Shown: positions 1 through 9,746, numbered from the stretch's first letter. The stretch: DNA of 64,000 bases from Gammaproteobacteria bacterium (GCA_028293725.1 JAQGOE010000019.1:1-64000), one strand, 5' to 3'. The notes: generated by a model from the letters alone, not told the origin. A program made the numbers and translations.

Positions 1-1438
1 GAGTCGTGGTCGAGAGAGCCGAAGCCTGCACGGTGGTCAGCGCACCGAGCTGCGCGGTGCTGAGGCTGGAGATCACCGAGCCGACCTGTGTGGTGGTCAG
101 CGCACTGACCTGTGTGCCACTCAATGCCGTGACGTGCAAGGCACCCAACTGGGTGGTCGACAGCGAGGAGATGTCCTTGGTGGAGACCGCCGCGACCTGA
201 GCCGTGCCCAAGCCACTCAACTGCGAGGTGCTCAGGCCGGAGACCTGAGTGGAGGTGATGGCGCCGATCTGCGAGGCGGTGAGTGAGGCAAAGCCGCTGG
301 TGGTGATGGAGCCGATCTGAGTGCTGGTGAGCGCACTGACGATCTTGGTGGACAGTGCAGCGACATCCGCCGTGCTCAGTCCTGACAGGGTCGTGGTCGA
401 GAGAGACGAGGCCTGCACGGTGGTCACCGAACCGAGCTGCGCGGTGCTGAGGCTGGAGATTACCGAGCCGACCTGTGTGGTGGTGATCGCTCCGACCTGT
501 GTGGCACTCAATGCCGTGACGTGCAAGGCACCCAACTGGGTGGTCGACAGCGAGGAGATGTCCTTGGTGGAGACCGCGGCGACCTGAGCGGTGCCCAGGC
601 CACTCAACTGAGAAGTGCTCAGGCCAGAGACTTGAGTGGAGGTGATGGCGCCGATCTGCGAAGCGGTGAGCGAGGCAAAGCCGCTGGTGCTGATGGAGCC
701 GATCTGAGTGCTGGTGAGCGCACTGACGATCTTGGTGGACAGCGCCGCGACATCTGCGGTGCTCAGTCCTGACAGGGTCGTGGTCGAGAGCGCCGAGGCC
801 TGCACGGTGGTCAACGAACCGAGCTGCGCGGTGCTGAGGCTCGAGATCACCGAGCCGACCTGTGTGGTGGTCAGCGCACTAACCTGTGTGCCACTCAACG
901 CCGTGACGTGCAATGCACCCAACTGGGTGGTCGACAGCGAGGAGATGCCCTTGGTGGAGACTGCGGCGACCTGCGCCGTGCTCAAGCCGGTCAACTGAGA
1001 GGTGCTCAGGCCGGAGACCTGCGCGGAAGTGATGGCACCGATCTGCGAGGCGGTGAGCGAGGCGAAGCCGGTGGTGGTGATGGAACCGATCTGGGTGCTG
1101 GTGAGAGCGCCGATGTCCTTGGCAGAGAGCGCAGCGACCTCGCCCGTACTCATGGACGACAGGGTGGTCGTGCTCAGCTGTGCGACCTGGCCGGTCGTCA
1201 GCGCGTTGATGGCCTGTGTCGTGAGGGCGGTGACCTGCGAGCTGCTGAGGGCAGCGAACGCGGCGGTGCTGATGCTGACGACATCCGCGGCGGAGATCGA
1301 TGGGATCTGTCCCGTTGTCAGTGCTTGCGCCTGAGCCGAGCTCAGTGCAGCGAAATCAGACGGCGCGAGTTGTCCAATCTGACTGGTTGTCAGCGCGCCA
1401 ACCTGACTCGGTGTCATCAACGAGATGATCGAAGACAT
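1..1438 (-). CDS. Large octapeptide-repeat protein, N-terminal part (partial, runs off left edge)
   Basis: The minus strand is open from an ATG at 1438 to the window edge, 479 codons with no stop. The protein starts MSSIISLMTPSQVGALTTSQ and has no signal peptide; repeats begin almost at once. The unit is eight residues, roughly [AGS]-[LIV]-[ST]-T-x-[QD]-[VIL]-[GAS], for example ALTSTQIG, GLSTSQLS and SLSTTQLG. Octads are grouped into a 129-residue superrepeat of fifteen octads plus two short linkers (HVT and SVIS types). A purine-rich AGGAAA lies 10 bases before the start. Two sigma-28-like promoters lie upstream, so expression with late flagellar genes is likely. Possible roles are a surface or secreted fibre, an adhesin, or a flagellar export substrate. 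I do not recognise a named family; the function is unknown. Confidence 0.85.
   Translation of the reverse strand, partial: MSSIISLMTPSQVGALTTSQIGQLAPSDFAALSSAQAQALTTGQIPSISAADVVSISTAAFAALSSSQVTALTTQAINALTTGQVAQLSTTTLSSMSTGEVAALSAKDIGALTSTQIGSITTTGFASLTASQIGAITSAQVSGLSTSQLTGLSTAQVAAVSTKGISSLSTTQLGALHVTALSGTQVSALTTTQVGSVISSLSTAQLGSLTTVQASALSTTTLSGLSTADVAALSTKIVSALTSTQIGSISTSGFASLTASQIGAITSTQVSGLSTSQLSGLGTAQVAAVSTKDISSLSTTQLGALHVTALSATQVGAITTTQVGSVISSLSTAQLGSVTTVQASSLSTTTLSGLSTADVAALSTKIVSALTSTQIGSITTSGFASLTASQIGAITSTQVSGLSTSQLSGLGTAQVAAVSTKDISSLSTTQLGALHVTALSGTQVSALTTTQVGSVISSLSTAQLGALTTVQASALSTTT
3..1163 (-). repeat. 387-bp tandem DNA repeat, three units, in the repeat-protein gene
   Basis: Near-identical units begin at 3, 390 and 777, an exact 387-bp spacing (129 codons). 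Landmarks such as the GTGACGTGCAA block recur at 129, 516 and 903. A diverged part-unit continues from 1164 towards the start codon. Near identity at DNA level suggests recent duplication or gene conversion, so copy number may vary between strains and may be mis-assembled from short reads. Confidence 0.9.
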
Positions 1439-1535
1439 TAGGTCACCATTTCCTGATCGGGTGCCGGCTGTATGCCCGCACCGCAACTTACTGATTTCGC
1501 CAACAACTCAACATTTCCGGTCGAGTCTCGCTCAG

Positions 1536-1562
1536 ACATCGGCGAGACCCCTGAAACCTTTA
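1536..1562 (-). promoter_or_regulatory. Sigma-28 (FliA)-type promoter, proximal, for the repeat-protein gene
   Basis: The minus strand reads TAAAGGTT-N11-GCCGATGT, against the FliA consensus TAAAGTTT-N11-GCCGATAA: 7 of 8 and 6 of 8 matches with exact spacing. Transcription would start near 1529, giving a leader of about 90 nt before the ATG at 1438. Confidence 0.65.
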
Positions 1563-1607
1563 GCCACATCGCCCTTGCGGGGCGACGCTACGCAGACGGT
1601 CGTAGCG

Positions 1608-1634
1608 CTATCGGCGCGGAAGCGGGAGTCTTTA
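1608..1634 (-). promoter_or_regulatory. Sigma-28 (FliA)-type promoter, distal, for the repeat-protein gene
   Basis: The minus strand reads TAAAGACT-N11-GCCGATAG: 6 of 8 and 7 of 8 matches to the FliA consensus with exact 11-bp spacing. It lies 72 bp upstream of a second good match. The rest of the 1439-1708 gap holds short inverted repeats (for example TCGCCC/GGGCGA around 1569-1585) but no gene I can support. Confidence 0.7.
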
Positions 1635-1708
1635 AACGGTGACGGGAAAGCGTGAGCAGGGTCACACGCCGCAGGTGCAACGTGACATATCGAAAGACCG
1701 CAGACCGC

Positions 1709-2992
1709 TCAGGGCTTCTCGGCGGCTTTCTTCAGATATTCGCGATAAGCGGCGGCGAACGCTTCGACGAATGTATGCGGCAGGTGATCGGCCGGCATCT
1801 CGATGAGATTGCGGTAGAAAGTGGTGAACAATTCCCAGTACTGCGCCTTGTCGGCCGAGCGGGCTTTGCCGCGGCGCGCGGCCCGCTCAAAGCGGGCTTC
1901 GAGCTCGGCGGGATCGAGTCGGTCCAGAAACTCCACGAATGCGGCGCGGGTCGCTTGCTGCGTTGCAAGCTCGTGAGTCTTGGCTTCGGTGACCGATTCC
2001 CGTAGCCATTGCACGGCGTCGAGGCGGCGATTCTCGTGCGATAAGAACAAGCCGAGCAGCAACTCCTCAACCGTGGAGCGCGATAGCGAGGGCCGCGGAT
2101 CATCGGGATCCGGTGGCGGTTGTTCGATGCGGAAGCGGTTGCGGCTCTCGCTGCGGCTGCGATCGAGGTCTTTGAAGCCCACCAGGGCCTCGCGAAAAAG
2201 CTGTCCGGCCAGATGCAGCAAGCGGGTCTGGGCGTCGGCGGGCAGGCGCTCGGCGTCGATACCCGCGCCGCGGCAGAACACCTGCAATCCGGTGCTCACA
2301 TCGAAGAGCTGCGCGCCATTGGCACCGTTGGCGTGAGCCGTCCCATTGGGCCGATTCTGGATATCGCGTTTAGCGGCTCTTGCCAGGCGTTCTACCCGCC
2401 GCGCGAGCGAGTCCTCGTCCGGATCCGTGTTCGGGACGGGGCGCGGCGCCGAGGCCATGGCGCGCACCGGAGCCTGCATGACGGCCTGGCCGTAGGCATT
2501 GACGGGCAGCATTGACTCGCCGGTCGGACTGTCCGGGACCAGCAGATCATCGAGATTGAGCATCGCGCCGATATCGGTCTGCCCGGCCCGGCCCAGCGTA
2601 TGCAGGGCATGAATACTGGTGGGTACCGCCGCGGCACCAGTGTCAGCGGGAGGCTGCTCGATCTCGGTATCGAGGGCCGCCACGACCTGGTAATCCCCGA
2701 TGCGAATCACGTCGCCATTGCGGATGGGGTAGCCTTCGGCCCCGCGGCGCGCCAGGGCCTCCGCGTCATCGTTTACGAACACGCCGTTCGTGCTCACGTC
2801 CTTCAGGTAGAACCGGCCGTTGCGATATTCGACGCGCGCGTGGTGAGCGGAGACGTAACGAAGCGGATCCGGCAGGACCCAGTCGTTATCCGCCGAGCGG
2901 CCGATAGTGCCCCCATCGACCGTAAAGACGATACTGCTGCGGTCCCCGAGCGACCGCCGCTGATCACTGACGACGCGCAGGCGAAGCGTCAT
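1709..2992 (-). CDS. tagH: FHA-domain protein of the type VI secretion TagH type
   Basis: This 427-residue protein starts MTLRLRVVSD. An N-terminal FHA phosphothreonine-binding domain (about residues 8-100) shows TIGRSADNDW, VSAHHARV and STNGVFVN. A Pro/Ala-rich linker and a helical C-terminal domain (about 230-427, with LGLFLSHENRRL and YWELFTTFYRNL) resemble T6SS-associated TagH/ImpI/VasC. In that family the FHA domain takes part in threonine-phosphorylation control of T6SS assembly. A longer frame upstream is ignored because the ATG at 2992 begins the conserved FHA fold. No other T6SS gene is visible here. It is divergent from the DUF1820 gene across about 120 bp. A T6SS link is inferred from family resemblance only. 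Confidence 0.75.
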   Translation of the reverse strand: MTLRLRVVSDQRRSLGDRSSIVFTVDGGTIGRSADNDWVLPDPLRYVSAHHARVEYRNGRFYLKDVSTNGVFVNDDAEALARRGAEGYPIRNGDVIRIGDYQVVAALDTEIEQPPADTGAAAVPTSIHALHTLGRAGQTDIGAMLNLDDLLVPDSPTGESMLPVNAYGQAVMQAPVRAMASAPRPVPNTDPDEDSLARRVERLARAAKRDIQNRPNGTAHANGANGAQLFDVSTGLQVFCRGAGIDAERLPADAQTRLLHLAGQLFREALVGFKDLDRSRSESRNRFRIEQPPPDPDDPRPSLSRSTVEELLLGLFLSHENRRLDAVQWLRESVTEAKTHELATQQATRAAFVEFLDRLDPAELEARFERAARRGKARSADKAQYWELFTTFYRNLIEMPADHLPHTFVEAFAAAYREYLKKAAEKP

Positions 2993-3071
2993 GGTTCCCC
3001 AAACAAGAGCCGATTCAATCCAATCAAGGGTTTCCGATCTGTACGCGCAGCTTCCCCGGCCCGCGCGGACA

Positions 3072-3077
3072 TATAAT
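3072..3077 (+). promoter_or_regulatory. Candidate -10 element (TATAAT) for the DUF1820-purL unit
   Basis: A perfect TATAAT lies 37 bp before the DUF1820 start in the divergent spacer. No good -35 hexamer is seen 17 bp upstream, so the call rests on the -10 and position only. Confidence 0.3.
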
Positions 3078-3113
3078 GTCAGCCTCAAACTAGCAGCGGT
3101 CCCCTTTGGAGCC

Positions 3114-3455
3114 ATGGCAGCCAGTCACATTTTTCGCATTATGTTCGTGAATCAGGGCAAGGTTTACGAGATCTACGCCCGTAAGGTTAGCCACGGCGAC
3201 CTGTTCGGATTCATCGAGGTCGAGGACGTCGTGTTCGGCGAGCGGTCCAGCGTTGTCCTGGACCCCTCCGAGGAACGCATCAAGAGCGAGTTCGAGGGGG
3301 TGAAACGGACGTTTCTGCCCATGCACTCCGTGCTCCGCATCGACGAGGTGAAGAAGCACGGAACCAGCAAAATCACGGCCCTGGAAGGCGGTGGCGCCAA
3401 CGTCGCGCAGTTCCCGATGCCGCTCTACAACTCGCCCCCGACCGACAAGAAGTGA
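3114..3455 (+). CDS. DUF1820 family protein
   Basis: A 113-residue protein starting [20 protein letters not shown], with the conserved core of the DUF1820 family (for example [14 protein letters not shown] and a [17 protein letters not shown] segment). It is small, soluble, without signal peptide or membrane segment; its biochemical role is unknown. I chose the ATG at 3114 because homology to this family begins there and a GGA ribosome-binding sequence precedes it. The stop at 3453-3455 is 13 bp before purL, so the two are probably co-transcribed. Confidence 0.8.
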   Translation: MAASHIFRIMFVNQGKVYEIYARKVSHGDLFGFIEVEDVVFGERSSVVLDPSEERIKSEFEGVKRTFLPMHSVLRIDEVKKHGTSKITALEGGGANVAQFPMPLYNSPPTDKK

Positions 3456-3468
3456 GGTCCGGCCCGCG

Positions 3469-6400
3469 ATGCTGATGATTTCCGGCGCGCCCGCGCTATC
3501 TGCCTTCCGAATCGCAAAACTGCTCACCCGTCTGCAGGAGCTCGAGCCGCGGACCACGGGGCTCGAGTCGCGGTTCATCCATTTCGCCGACCTCGAGCGT
3601 TCCCTGGCCGCCGCGGAGCAGGAGGTGCTCGAGCGTCTGCTGACCTACGGGCCCCGGGTTGATTCGTCGCCCGAACAGACCGGGGAGCTCCTCCTGGTCG
3701 TCCCGCGCGAGGGCACGATCTCGCCGTGGTCGAGCAAGGCGACCGACATCGCGCACGTGTGTGGCCTGGATGCCATACGGCGGATCGAGCGGGGCATAGC
3801 CTACAGGCTGCATTCCGCGCAGTCACTGGGCCCCGAGCGGCTGGCCGCGCTGGCCCCCGTACTGTTCGATCGCATGACCGAGATGGTGCTGTTCGAGCCG
3901 GCGGAGGTGCAGCGCTTGTTTGGTCACGCGAAGCCCAAGCCACTGGCGCGCATCTCGCTGGCGACCGGACTCGCCGCACTCGAGAAGGCGAACCGCGAAT
4001 TGGGTCTTGCGTTGTCCGCTGACGAGATCGAGTACCTGCTCACGAGTTTCAAGCGCCTCGGCCGCGAGCCTTCCGACGTCGAGCTCATGATGTTCGCGCA
4101 GGCGAATTCCGAGCACTGCCGCCATAAGATCTTCAACGCCGACTGGATCATCGACGGCCGCAAGCGCAACGAATCCTTGTTCGCCATGATCCGCTATACG
4201 CACGCGCGCAATCCGGGTGGCGTCCTGTCCGCTTACCGCGATAACGCGGCGGTCATCGAAGGCAGCGTCGGCACCCGTTACTTCGCCGACCCGCAATCGC
4301 ATATTTACCGCGGCAGCGTCGAGCCGATCGACATCCTGATGAAGGTCGAGACGCACAACCATCCGACCGCGATTTCGCCATTCCCGGGAGCGGCGACGGG
4401 CTCCGGTGGTGAGATCCGCGACGAGGGCGCCACGGGCCGCGGCGCGCGACCGAAGGCGGGGCTCACCGGGTTCTCGGTTTCCCACTTGCGCATTCCCGGT
4501 TACGAGCGGCCGTGGGAGCACGAGTTCGGCCGTCCGGCGCGCATAGCGTCCGCCCTCGACATCATGATCGACGGGCCCATCGGCGCGGCCTCATTCAACA
4601 ACGAATTCGGGCGTCCCGCGATCTGCGGTTACTTCCGCACCTTCGAGCAGCGTGCGGCGGGGGACGCTCCGGAACGTGTGCGCGGCTATCACAAGCCCAT
4701 CATGATCGCCGGCGGCCTGGGCAACATCCGCCGGGACCATGTCGAGAAGGGTGAAGTGCCCGTCGGCGCGAAACTCGTCGTGCTCGGTGGGCCCGCGATG
4801 CTGATCGGTCTGGGTGGCGGCGCGGCTTCGTCCGTGGGCAGTGGCACCTCGAGTGCCGATCTCGACTTCGCCTCCGTCCAACGCGGCAATGCCGAGATTC
4901 AACGGCGCGCGCAGGAGGTGATCGACACGTGTTGGGAATTGGGTGACAAGAATCCCATCGCCCTGATTCACGACGTCGGTGCTGGCGGTCTCTCGAACGC
5001 GGTACCCGAAGCGGTAGCGCACAGCAATCGGGGCGCACGGGTGGATCTGCGCGCGGTCCCGAGTGCCGAGCCCGGCATGTCGCCGATGGAGATCTGGTGC
5101 AACGAGGCGCAGGAGCGCTATGTGCTCGCGGTCGAGGCCTCGGCATTGAAAGAATTTGCCGCAATCGCGGAGCGCGAGCGCTGCCCGTTTGCTGTCATAG
5201 GCGAAATCGATGACAGCGGCGTGCTCGTCGTAACCGATCCGCTGTTCCGCGACGACGCCGTGAATATGCCCATCGAAGTGTTGCTCGGCAAAGCGCCGCG
5301 CATGACGCGGGACGTCCGCAGTGTCGAGCCGCCGAGCCGGCCTTTCGACGTCAGCGCTCTGGATCTGCGCGAGGCGGCCTACCGCGTGTTGCGCCTGCCT
5401 GCAGTAGCAGATAAGACTTTCCTAATTACCATCGGCGATCGTACGGTCGGCGGGCTCATCAGCCGCGACCAACTCGTCGGGCCTTGGCAGGTTCCGGTCA
5501 GTGACGTAGCGGTCACCGTTGCCGATCACCAGGGACATGCCGGCGAGGCGATGGCCATGGGCGAGCGCACGCCGGTCGCGGTGATAAACGCTCCCGCGTC
5601 GGGCCGCCTGGCCGTAGGCGAGGCGATCACCAACATTCTCGCGGCCGATATCGATTCACTCAGCCAGGTCCGTCTGTCGGCGAACTGGATGGCCGCGTGC
5701 GGCGAGCCCGGCGAAGACGCCGCGCTCTACGAGACCGTCCATGCGGTGGGTAAGGAGTTGTGCCCCGCTTTGGGCATCGCGATTCCGGTCGGCAAGGACT
5801 CGCTGTCGATGAAGACGGTATGGCGCGAAGGCGACGGGAATAAGAGTGTCGTGGCGCCGGTGTCGCTCATCATTTCGGCCTTCGCGCCCGTGAAAGACGT
5901 GCGTCGCACGCTTACGCCGGCGTTGCTGATGGACGAGCGGCCTACCTCCTTGTGGCTCATCGATCTCGGTGGCGGTCGCAATCGTCTCGGCGGTTCCGCG
6001 CTGGCACAGGTATACGGAGAGTTGGGTGACGTACCCCCGGATCTCGATGATCCGCAGCGGTTGCTGAGCCTCACGGCGGCGTTGTCGGAACTGCGCGCCG
6101 CGAATCTGCTGCTCGCCTATCACGACCGCTCCGACGGTGGCCTGTTTGCCACGTTGCTCGAGATGGCGTTTGCCGGCAGCTGTGGACTGCACGTCGCATT
6201 GCCCGCGACCGCGGGTTCGGCGCCCGCGCAACTCTTCTCGGAGGAACTCGGTGTCGTCGTGCAGATCATGGCTGTCGACGAGCCGCGGTTCGCGGAGATC
6301 CTGGCGAAGCACGGCCTTGCCAAAGCCGCTCTCTATCTCGGCGCGCCGACTAGCGACATGCGGGTGCAGATGAAGATCGGCACCGTGGAATTCGACGAGT

Positions 6401-7359
6401 CCTGGGTCGACCTGCGCCGCGCCTGGTCCGAGACGTCGTGGCGTATGCGCCGTCTGCGCGATGATCCGCAGTGCGCCGATGAGGAGTTCGCGACACAAAT
6501 CAATGCGAACGACCCGGGCTTGTCGATCGATCTGAGCTTCGACCCCGAGGACGATGTCGCCGCACCTTACATCGCGCGCGGCGTCAGGCCGGCGGTCGCC
6601 ATCCTTCGCGAAGAGGGTGTCAACAGCAACACCGAGACCGCCGCGATTTTCGACCGCGCGGGGTTCACGCCCCACGATGTACATATGACCGACCTGCTCT
6701 CCGGCCGGCGCTCGCTGGAAGAGTTCAAGGGACTCGTGGCTTGCGGCGGGTTCTCCTACGGAGATGTGTTGGGAGCAGGGGAGGGGTGGGCGAAGTCGAT
6801 TCTGTTCCACGAGGCCGTGCGCTCGCAGTTCCAGCGATTCTTCGCAAGGCCAGACACCTTCTCGCTGGGTATCTGCAACGGCTGCCAGATGTTCGCGGCA
6901 TTGAAGAGCATCATCCCAGGTACCGAGCATTGGCCCCGGTTCGTGCGTAATCGCAGTGAGCAGTACGAGTCGCGTTTCACGCTGGTTGAAATATTGCGTT
7001 CGCCGTCTGTGGTTCTCGACGGTATGGCGGGATCGTTCCTTCCCATCGCCGTGGCGCATGGAGAAGGCTACGCGGAGTTTGCATCCTCGGCCGCCGCGGA
7101 GGCGTGCGCGAAGAGCGGTCTCGTCGGCTACCGCTTCGTGAATCACGATCACAGTGTCGCGACGAAGTACCCTTTGAATCCCAACGGCTCGCCATTTGGA
7201 ATCGCGGCGCTGACGAATACGGATGGCCGCGTCACCATTACCATGCCGCATCCCGAGCGCTCGTCGCGTTATGTCCAGAATTCCTGGCACCCGCGGGAAG
7301 TAGGGGAACACAGCGGCTGGACACGCCTGTTCCGCAATGCCAGGAAGTTTGTGGGTTAG
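3469..7359 (+). CDS. purL: Phosphoribosylformylglycinamidine synthase, large single-chain type
   Basis: FGAM synthase converts FGAR, glutamine and ATP to FGAM in purine synthesis. The 1296-residue chain has the usual proteobacterial length: N-terminal and linker domains, two PurM-like ATP-binding halves ([20 protein letters not shown] near 290-310), and a C-terminal class I glutaminase. The triad is visible: Cys1136 in LGICNGCQ, His1261 and Glu1263 in PHPER. I chose [13 protein letters not shown] at 3469, preceded by GAGG, over a longer upstream frame because family members begin like this. Its TAG overlaps the stop of convergent flaG. Confidence 0.98.
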   Translation: MLMISGAPALSAFRIAKLLTRLQELEPRTTGLESRFIHFADLERSLAAAEQEVLERLLTYGPRVDSSPEQTGELLLVVPREGTISPWSSKATDIAHVCGLDAIRRIERGIAYRLHSAQSLGPERLAALAPVLFDRMTEMVLFEPAEVQRLFGHAKPKPLARISLATGLAALEKANRELGLALSADEIEYLLTSFKRLGREPSDVELMMFAQANSEHCRHKIFNADWIIDGRKRNESLFAMIRYTHARNPGGVLSAYRDNAAVIEGSVGTRYFADPQSHIYRGSVEPIDILMKVETHNHPTAISPFPGAATGSGGEIRDEGATGRGARPKAGLTGFSVSHLRIPGYERPWEHEFGRPARIASALDIMIDGPIGAASFNNEFGRPAICGYFRTFEQRAAGDAPERVRGYHKPIMIAGGLGNIRRDHVEKGEVPVGAKLVVLGGPAMLIGLGGGAASSVGSGTSSADLDFASVQRGNAEIQRRAQEVIDTCWELGDKNPIALIHDVGAGGLSNAVPEAVAHSNRGARVDLRAVPSAEPGMSPMEIWCNEAQERYVLAVEASALKEFAAIAERERCPFAVIGEIDDSGVLVVTDPLFRDDAVNMPIEVLLGKAPRMTRDVRSVEPPSRPFDVSALDLREAAYRVLRLPAVADKTFLITIGDRTVGGLISRDQLVGPWQVPVSDVAVTVADHQGHAGEAMAMGERTPVAVINAPASGRLAVGEAITNILAADIDSLSQVRLSANWMAACGEPGEDAALYETVHAVGKELCPALGIAIPVGKDSLSMKTVWREGDGNKSVVAPVSLIISAFAPVKDVRRTLTPALLMDERPTSLWLIDLGGGRNRLGGSALAQVYGELGDVPPDLDDPQRLLSLTAALSELRAANLLLAYHDRSDGGLFATLLEMAFAGSCGLHVALPATAGSAPAQLFSEELGVVVQIMAVDEPRFAEILAKHGLAKAALYLGAPTSDMRVQMKIGTVEFDESWVDLRRAWSETSWRMRRLRDDPQCADEEFATQINANDPGLSIDLSFDPEDDVAAPYIARGVRPAVAILREEGVNSNTETAAIFDRAGFTPHDVHMTDLLSGRRSLEEFKGLVACGGFSYGDVLGAGEGWAKSILFHEAVRSQFQRFFARPDTFSLGICNGCQMFAALKSIIPGTEHWPRFVRNRSEQYESRFTLVEILRSPSVVLDGMAGSFLPIAVAHGEGYAEFASSAAAEACAKSGLVGYRFVNHDHSVATKYPLNPNGSPFGIAALTNTDGRVTITMPHPERSSRYVQNSWHPREVGEHSGWTRLFRNARKFVG

Positions 7360-7721
7360 GCGATCAGATCGAGCAGGACGTTCTTGCCTGACGACCAGTC
7401 CGCCAGCATCCGCGCGAGATGGATGCTGTCGGTGCTGGGGAATTGTCCCAACACTTCGCCGGTCTGTGAGTTCTTGATCGTGGCGACCGTCAGGCCCGTG
7501 CCCGCGTCTATGTTCAACTGCAATACGCGACTGCTGCCCGACAGGCGATCGTTCACCTGCTTCACCGCGCCCTGGATTTCCTGCGCGCTGGGCTGACGCG
7601 CCGAGCGCTGCGCAATGTTGATAGCCGGCGAGGCCGGCGTGCTGGGCGCGGTGTCATACGTCGGCGCAGGATCGGCATCGCCGAGCGCTCCGACTGAGCC
7701 TATGTCCTCGCTCTCAACCAT
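7356..7721 (-). CDS. flaG: FlaG family flagellar protein
   Basis: A 121-residue protein starting [10 protein letters not shown]. The C-terminal half carries the FlaG pattern ([20 protein letters not shown], then [19 protein letters not shown]). FlaG proteins affect filament length in some polar flagellates. It sits at the 3' end of fliC-fliD-fliS-flaG and its ATG overlaps the fliS stop by 8 bases, which suggests translational coupling; the Shine-Dalgarno sequence is poor. The stop overlaps that of purL on the other strand by about 3 bp. Confidence 0.85.
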   Translation of the reverse strand: MVESEDIGSVGALGDADPAPTYDTAPSTPASPAINIAQRSARQPSAQEIQGAVKQVNDRLSGSSRVLQLNIDAGTGLTVATIKNSQTGEVLGQFPSTDSIHLARMLADWSSGKNVLLDLIA

Positions 7722-8169
7722 GTGACGCGACAGCTCCCATCGCTGCGACCGGAGGGGCCTGCGGTACGGCTTTACGCACTTCCGGCCCGATAGCGAGCCA
7801 CGCACCGCGGATCTCGTTCAGCAGACCCAGGACCTCGGTTACCTTCTGAAGATCGTTTTCGACATTGGCCAGCAGAAGCTGCCGCGCCATGTAGTCGTAC
7901 AGACTGCTTAAGTTCTCGGCCAGCGGACCGCCGTCCGTCATGTTGAGGCTGCCGCGCAGCTCTGCGATCAGGGTCACGCAGCTATGGAGCAGGCTGGCCT
8001 TCCGCGCGATCTCGCCGCGCTCAATGCAGCCGCGAGCCGTAGCCATGCGTTCCGCCGCGGCGTCCAGGAGCATCTGCACCATGCCGTGCGCGTCCGCGTT
8101 CGCGACGCCACCGTGCACCGACACACTGTGATAGGCCGCAAGGCTCGATTTGCGTGCAAAGCTGCTCAA
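7714..8169 (-). CDS. fliS: Flagellin export chaperone FliS
   Basis: FliS binds the C-terminal disordered region of flagellin in the cytosol and stops early polymerisation. The 151-residue product has typical FliS features: an N-terminal AAYHSVSVHGGVANADAHGM segment, then helices with SLYDYMARQLLLANVENDL. The start is a rare TTG at 8169 preceded by GGAG at about 9 bases; no in-frame ATG or GTG lies nearby. It follows fliD by 73 bp and couples into flaG. No fliT is seen beside it. Confidence 0.9.
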   Translation of the reverse strand: MSSFARKSSLAAYHSVSVHGGVANADAHGMVQMLLDAAAERMATARGCIERGEIARKASLLHSCVTLIAELRGSLNMTDGGPLAENLSSLYDYMARQLLLANVENDLQKVTEVLGLLNEIRGAWLAIGPEVRKAVPQAPPVAAMGAVASHG

Positions 8170-8242
8170 AACACCGTGCTCCGTTCAATTTCCCTACGCT
8201 CTGTAACGGCGCGACGCCGTCGAACTTGAGTAGCGCCGGGAC

Positions 8243-9691
8243 TCAGGCGTTGGACGTCCCCTGGATTTGCGGCAGGCTGGCAAACGCCTGGGTCAGGTAC
8301 GAGGAGGTTGTCTGCAGGGCGGATAGCAGGTTGTTCAGGGCGGAATATTGTTGCGTCAGGCTCGCCGAGAGGGCGGCCATCTGGGTATTGAGGTCCGTGG
8401 TCTGCTTGGTCAGGGCGTTTTCCTGCTTGGTCAGCGACGCGCTGCTGGAGGCGATCGAGCCGGTGGTACCCAGCTCAGTGGACAGCTGCGAGTTGAGATT
8501 CGTTGCAATGCCACCCTTGGCGCTGAAGAGCGCGCTGACGGCGCTGAAGTTGGTCGACAGCGCGTTGGCCAGCTTCGTGCTGTCCAGGCTCAGAGTGCCG
8601 CCACTACCGCTCGTGATGCCGATACTGGCCAGCGAGTTATAGGTCGACGAGCCGGTGCTGACCACACTGTAGATCGCGTTGTGGATCCGATTCTCTGTGT
8701 TGGAGAGCAGAGAGTTGCCCATCATCGGGCCGGCCGTATTCGTCGACGAATCGTAGCCGCCGAGCGAGTTGAACTCGCCCACGAGCGTATTGTACGCCGT
8801 GACGAACGCGCTGATGTTGCTCTGGACCGTGGAGGTATTGGTACTGAGGGTCAGCGTGGCGGGGGTGCCGGTGGTGGTCTTCGCCGTCAGAGTCAACGTA
8901 ACGCCGGTGAGCGCACTGCTGACCGTATTGCTCGAGCTCGTCCCGGCCACGCCGGCGATGCTGTATTTCGCGTCCTGCGCCGCGGCCTCCTGGGTGTAGG
9001 TCGTCGTATTGCCGTTGCTATCGGCCTGGCTGCTGTCATAAGTCAAAGCAGACAGTCCCGTCCCGCCGTCGGTCTCGCTCACCTGGATCGTATTGGCAGC
9101 GCCGGTTTGCGACGACGAAAGCAGCAGGTGAGCGCCGTCGGTACCCTGCAGAACCGTTGCCGTGATGCCGGGATTATCGGTCGCGGCATTGATCGCCGCG
9201 GCAATGCCGTTCAGCGTGTCTTTGCTGCTGCCGATGTCGACCGAGAAACTGGTGCTTCCGAGGGATAGCTTCAAGGTGCCGGTGCCGACGGCCGAAGTGC
9301 CGTCGCCGGTGAAATGCCCCGATAGCAGCTGCTGCGCCTGCGCCAACTGCGACACAGTCACATTGTAGGTGCCCACGGGAGCGGCGGAGGTCGCGGTGGC
9401 CGTGAACGCCGTCGAACTCGTCGTGGCGGTCTCGGCGTTGAACGCGCTCGACGTGTCCAGCGCACTCAGCGAAGACTGAAATGTCGCCAAAGCGCTCTTG
9501 AGCGCGCCCAGCGCGGAGATCTGCGCAGTGACGGCCTGAGTCTGATTGTTGATCAGATTTTGCTGAGGCGCCTGTGAGGCCGCCACCAGCTGCGACACCA
9601 GCGAGCTCACGTTGATGACCGAGCCGCCTGCCGCGCCGGCGCTGGAGCTGCTGGCGACGGATACCGGACTGGTTGTTGATGTCGAGCTCAT
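8243..9691 (-). CDS. fliD: Flagellar hook-associated protein 2 (filament cap)
   Basis: FliD forms the cap under which flagellin folds at the filament tip. The 482-residue protein has a low-complexity Ser/Ala N-terminus followed by the conserved INVSSLVSQLVAASQAPQQN block, a variable centre, and a C-terminal coiled coil (about residues 420-470) rich in TKQENALTKQTTDLNTQ. It lies downstream of fliC, separated by a perfect hairpin with a T-run that probably lowers read-through. I saw no clear fliD promoter of its own. Confidence 0.95.
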   Translation of the reverse strand: MSSTSTTSPVSVASSSSAGAAGGSVINVSSLVSQLVAASQAPQQNLINNQTQAVTAQISALGALKSALATFQSSLSALDTSSAFNAETATTSSTAFTATATSAAPVGTYNVTVSQLAQAQQLLSGHFTGDGTSAVGTGTLKLSLGSTSFSVDIGSSKDTLNGIAAAINAATDNPGITATVLQGTDGAHLLLSSSQTGAANTIQVSETDGGTGLSALTYDSSQADSNGNTTTYTQEAAAQDAKYSIAGVAGTSSSNTVSSALTGVTLTLTAKTTTGTPATLTLSTNTSTVQSNISAFVTAYNTLVGEFNSLGGYDSSTNTAGPMMGNSLLSNTENRIHNAIYSVVSTGSSTYNSLASIGITSGSGGTLSLDSTKLANALSTNFSAVSALFSAKGGIATNLNSQLSTELGTTGSIASSSASLTKQENALTKQTTDLNTQMAALSASLTQQYSALNNLLSALQTTSSYLTQAFASLPQIQGTSNA

Positions 9692-9709
9692 GGCGATCTA
9701 CTCCGTGCT

Positions 9710-9746
9710 AAAAACGTGCGAAGGCGGGCGCCTTGCGGCGCCCGCC
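9710..9746 (-). terminator. Rho-independent-type terminator after fliC
   Basis: A perfect 10-bp stem (GGCGGGCGCC, loop TTGC, GGCGCCCGCC) is followed on the minus strand, after eight bases, by five T. It lies between the fliC stop and the fliD start and would cap abundant flagellin mRNA with partial read-through to fliD. The gap between stem and T-run is longer than ideal. Confidence 0.6.

Noticed and set aside
3..1163. CRISPR array, because of regular repeats
   Set aside because: The repeats are 387 bp, coding and contiguous with no spacers.
6..1441. Several plus-strand open frames across 1-1441
   Set aside because: They are shadows of the repeat-protein gene on the minus strand, which is open to the edge and has octad periodicity and upstream promoters.
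1439..1601. Cyclic-di-GMP or other riboswitch in the repeat-gene leader
   Set aside because: Short stems are present, but the conserved GEMM bases and stem layout are not. The GCTAAAGG block is better explained as the -35 of a sigma-28 promoter.
5656..7311. 551-codon open frame antisense to purL
   Set aside because: It is a shadow of a clearly conserved enzyme gene, with biased composition and no motif.
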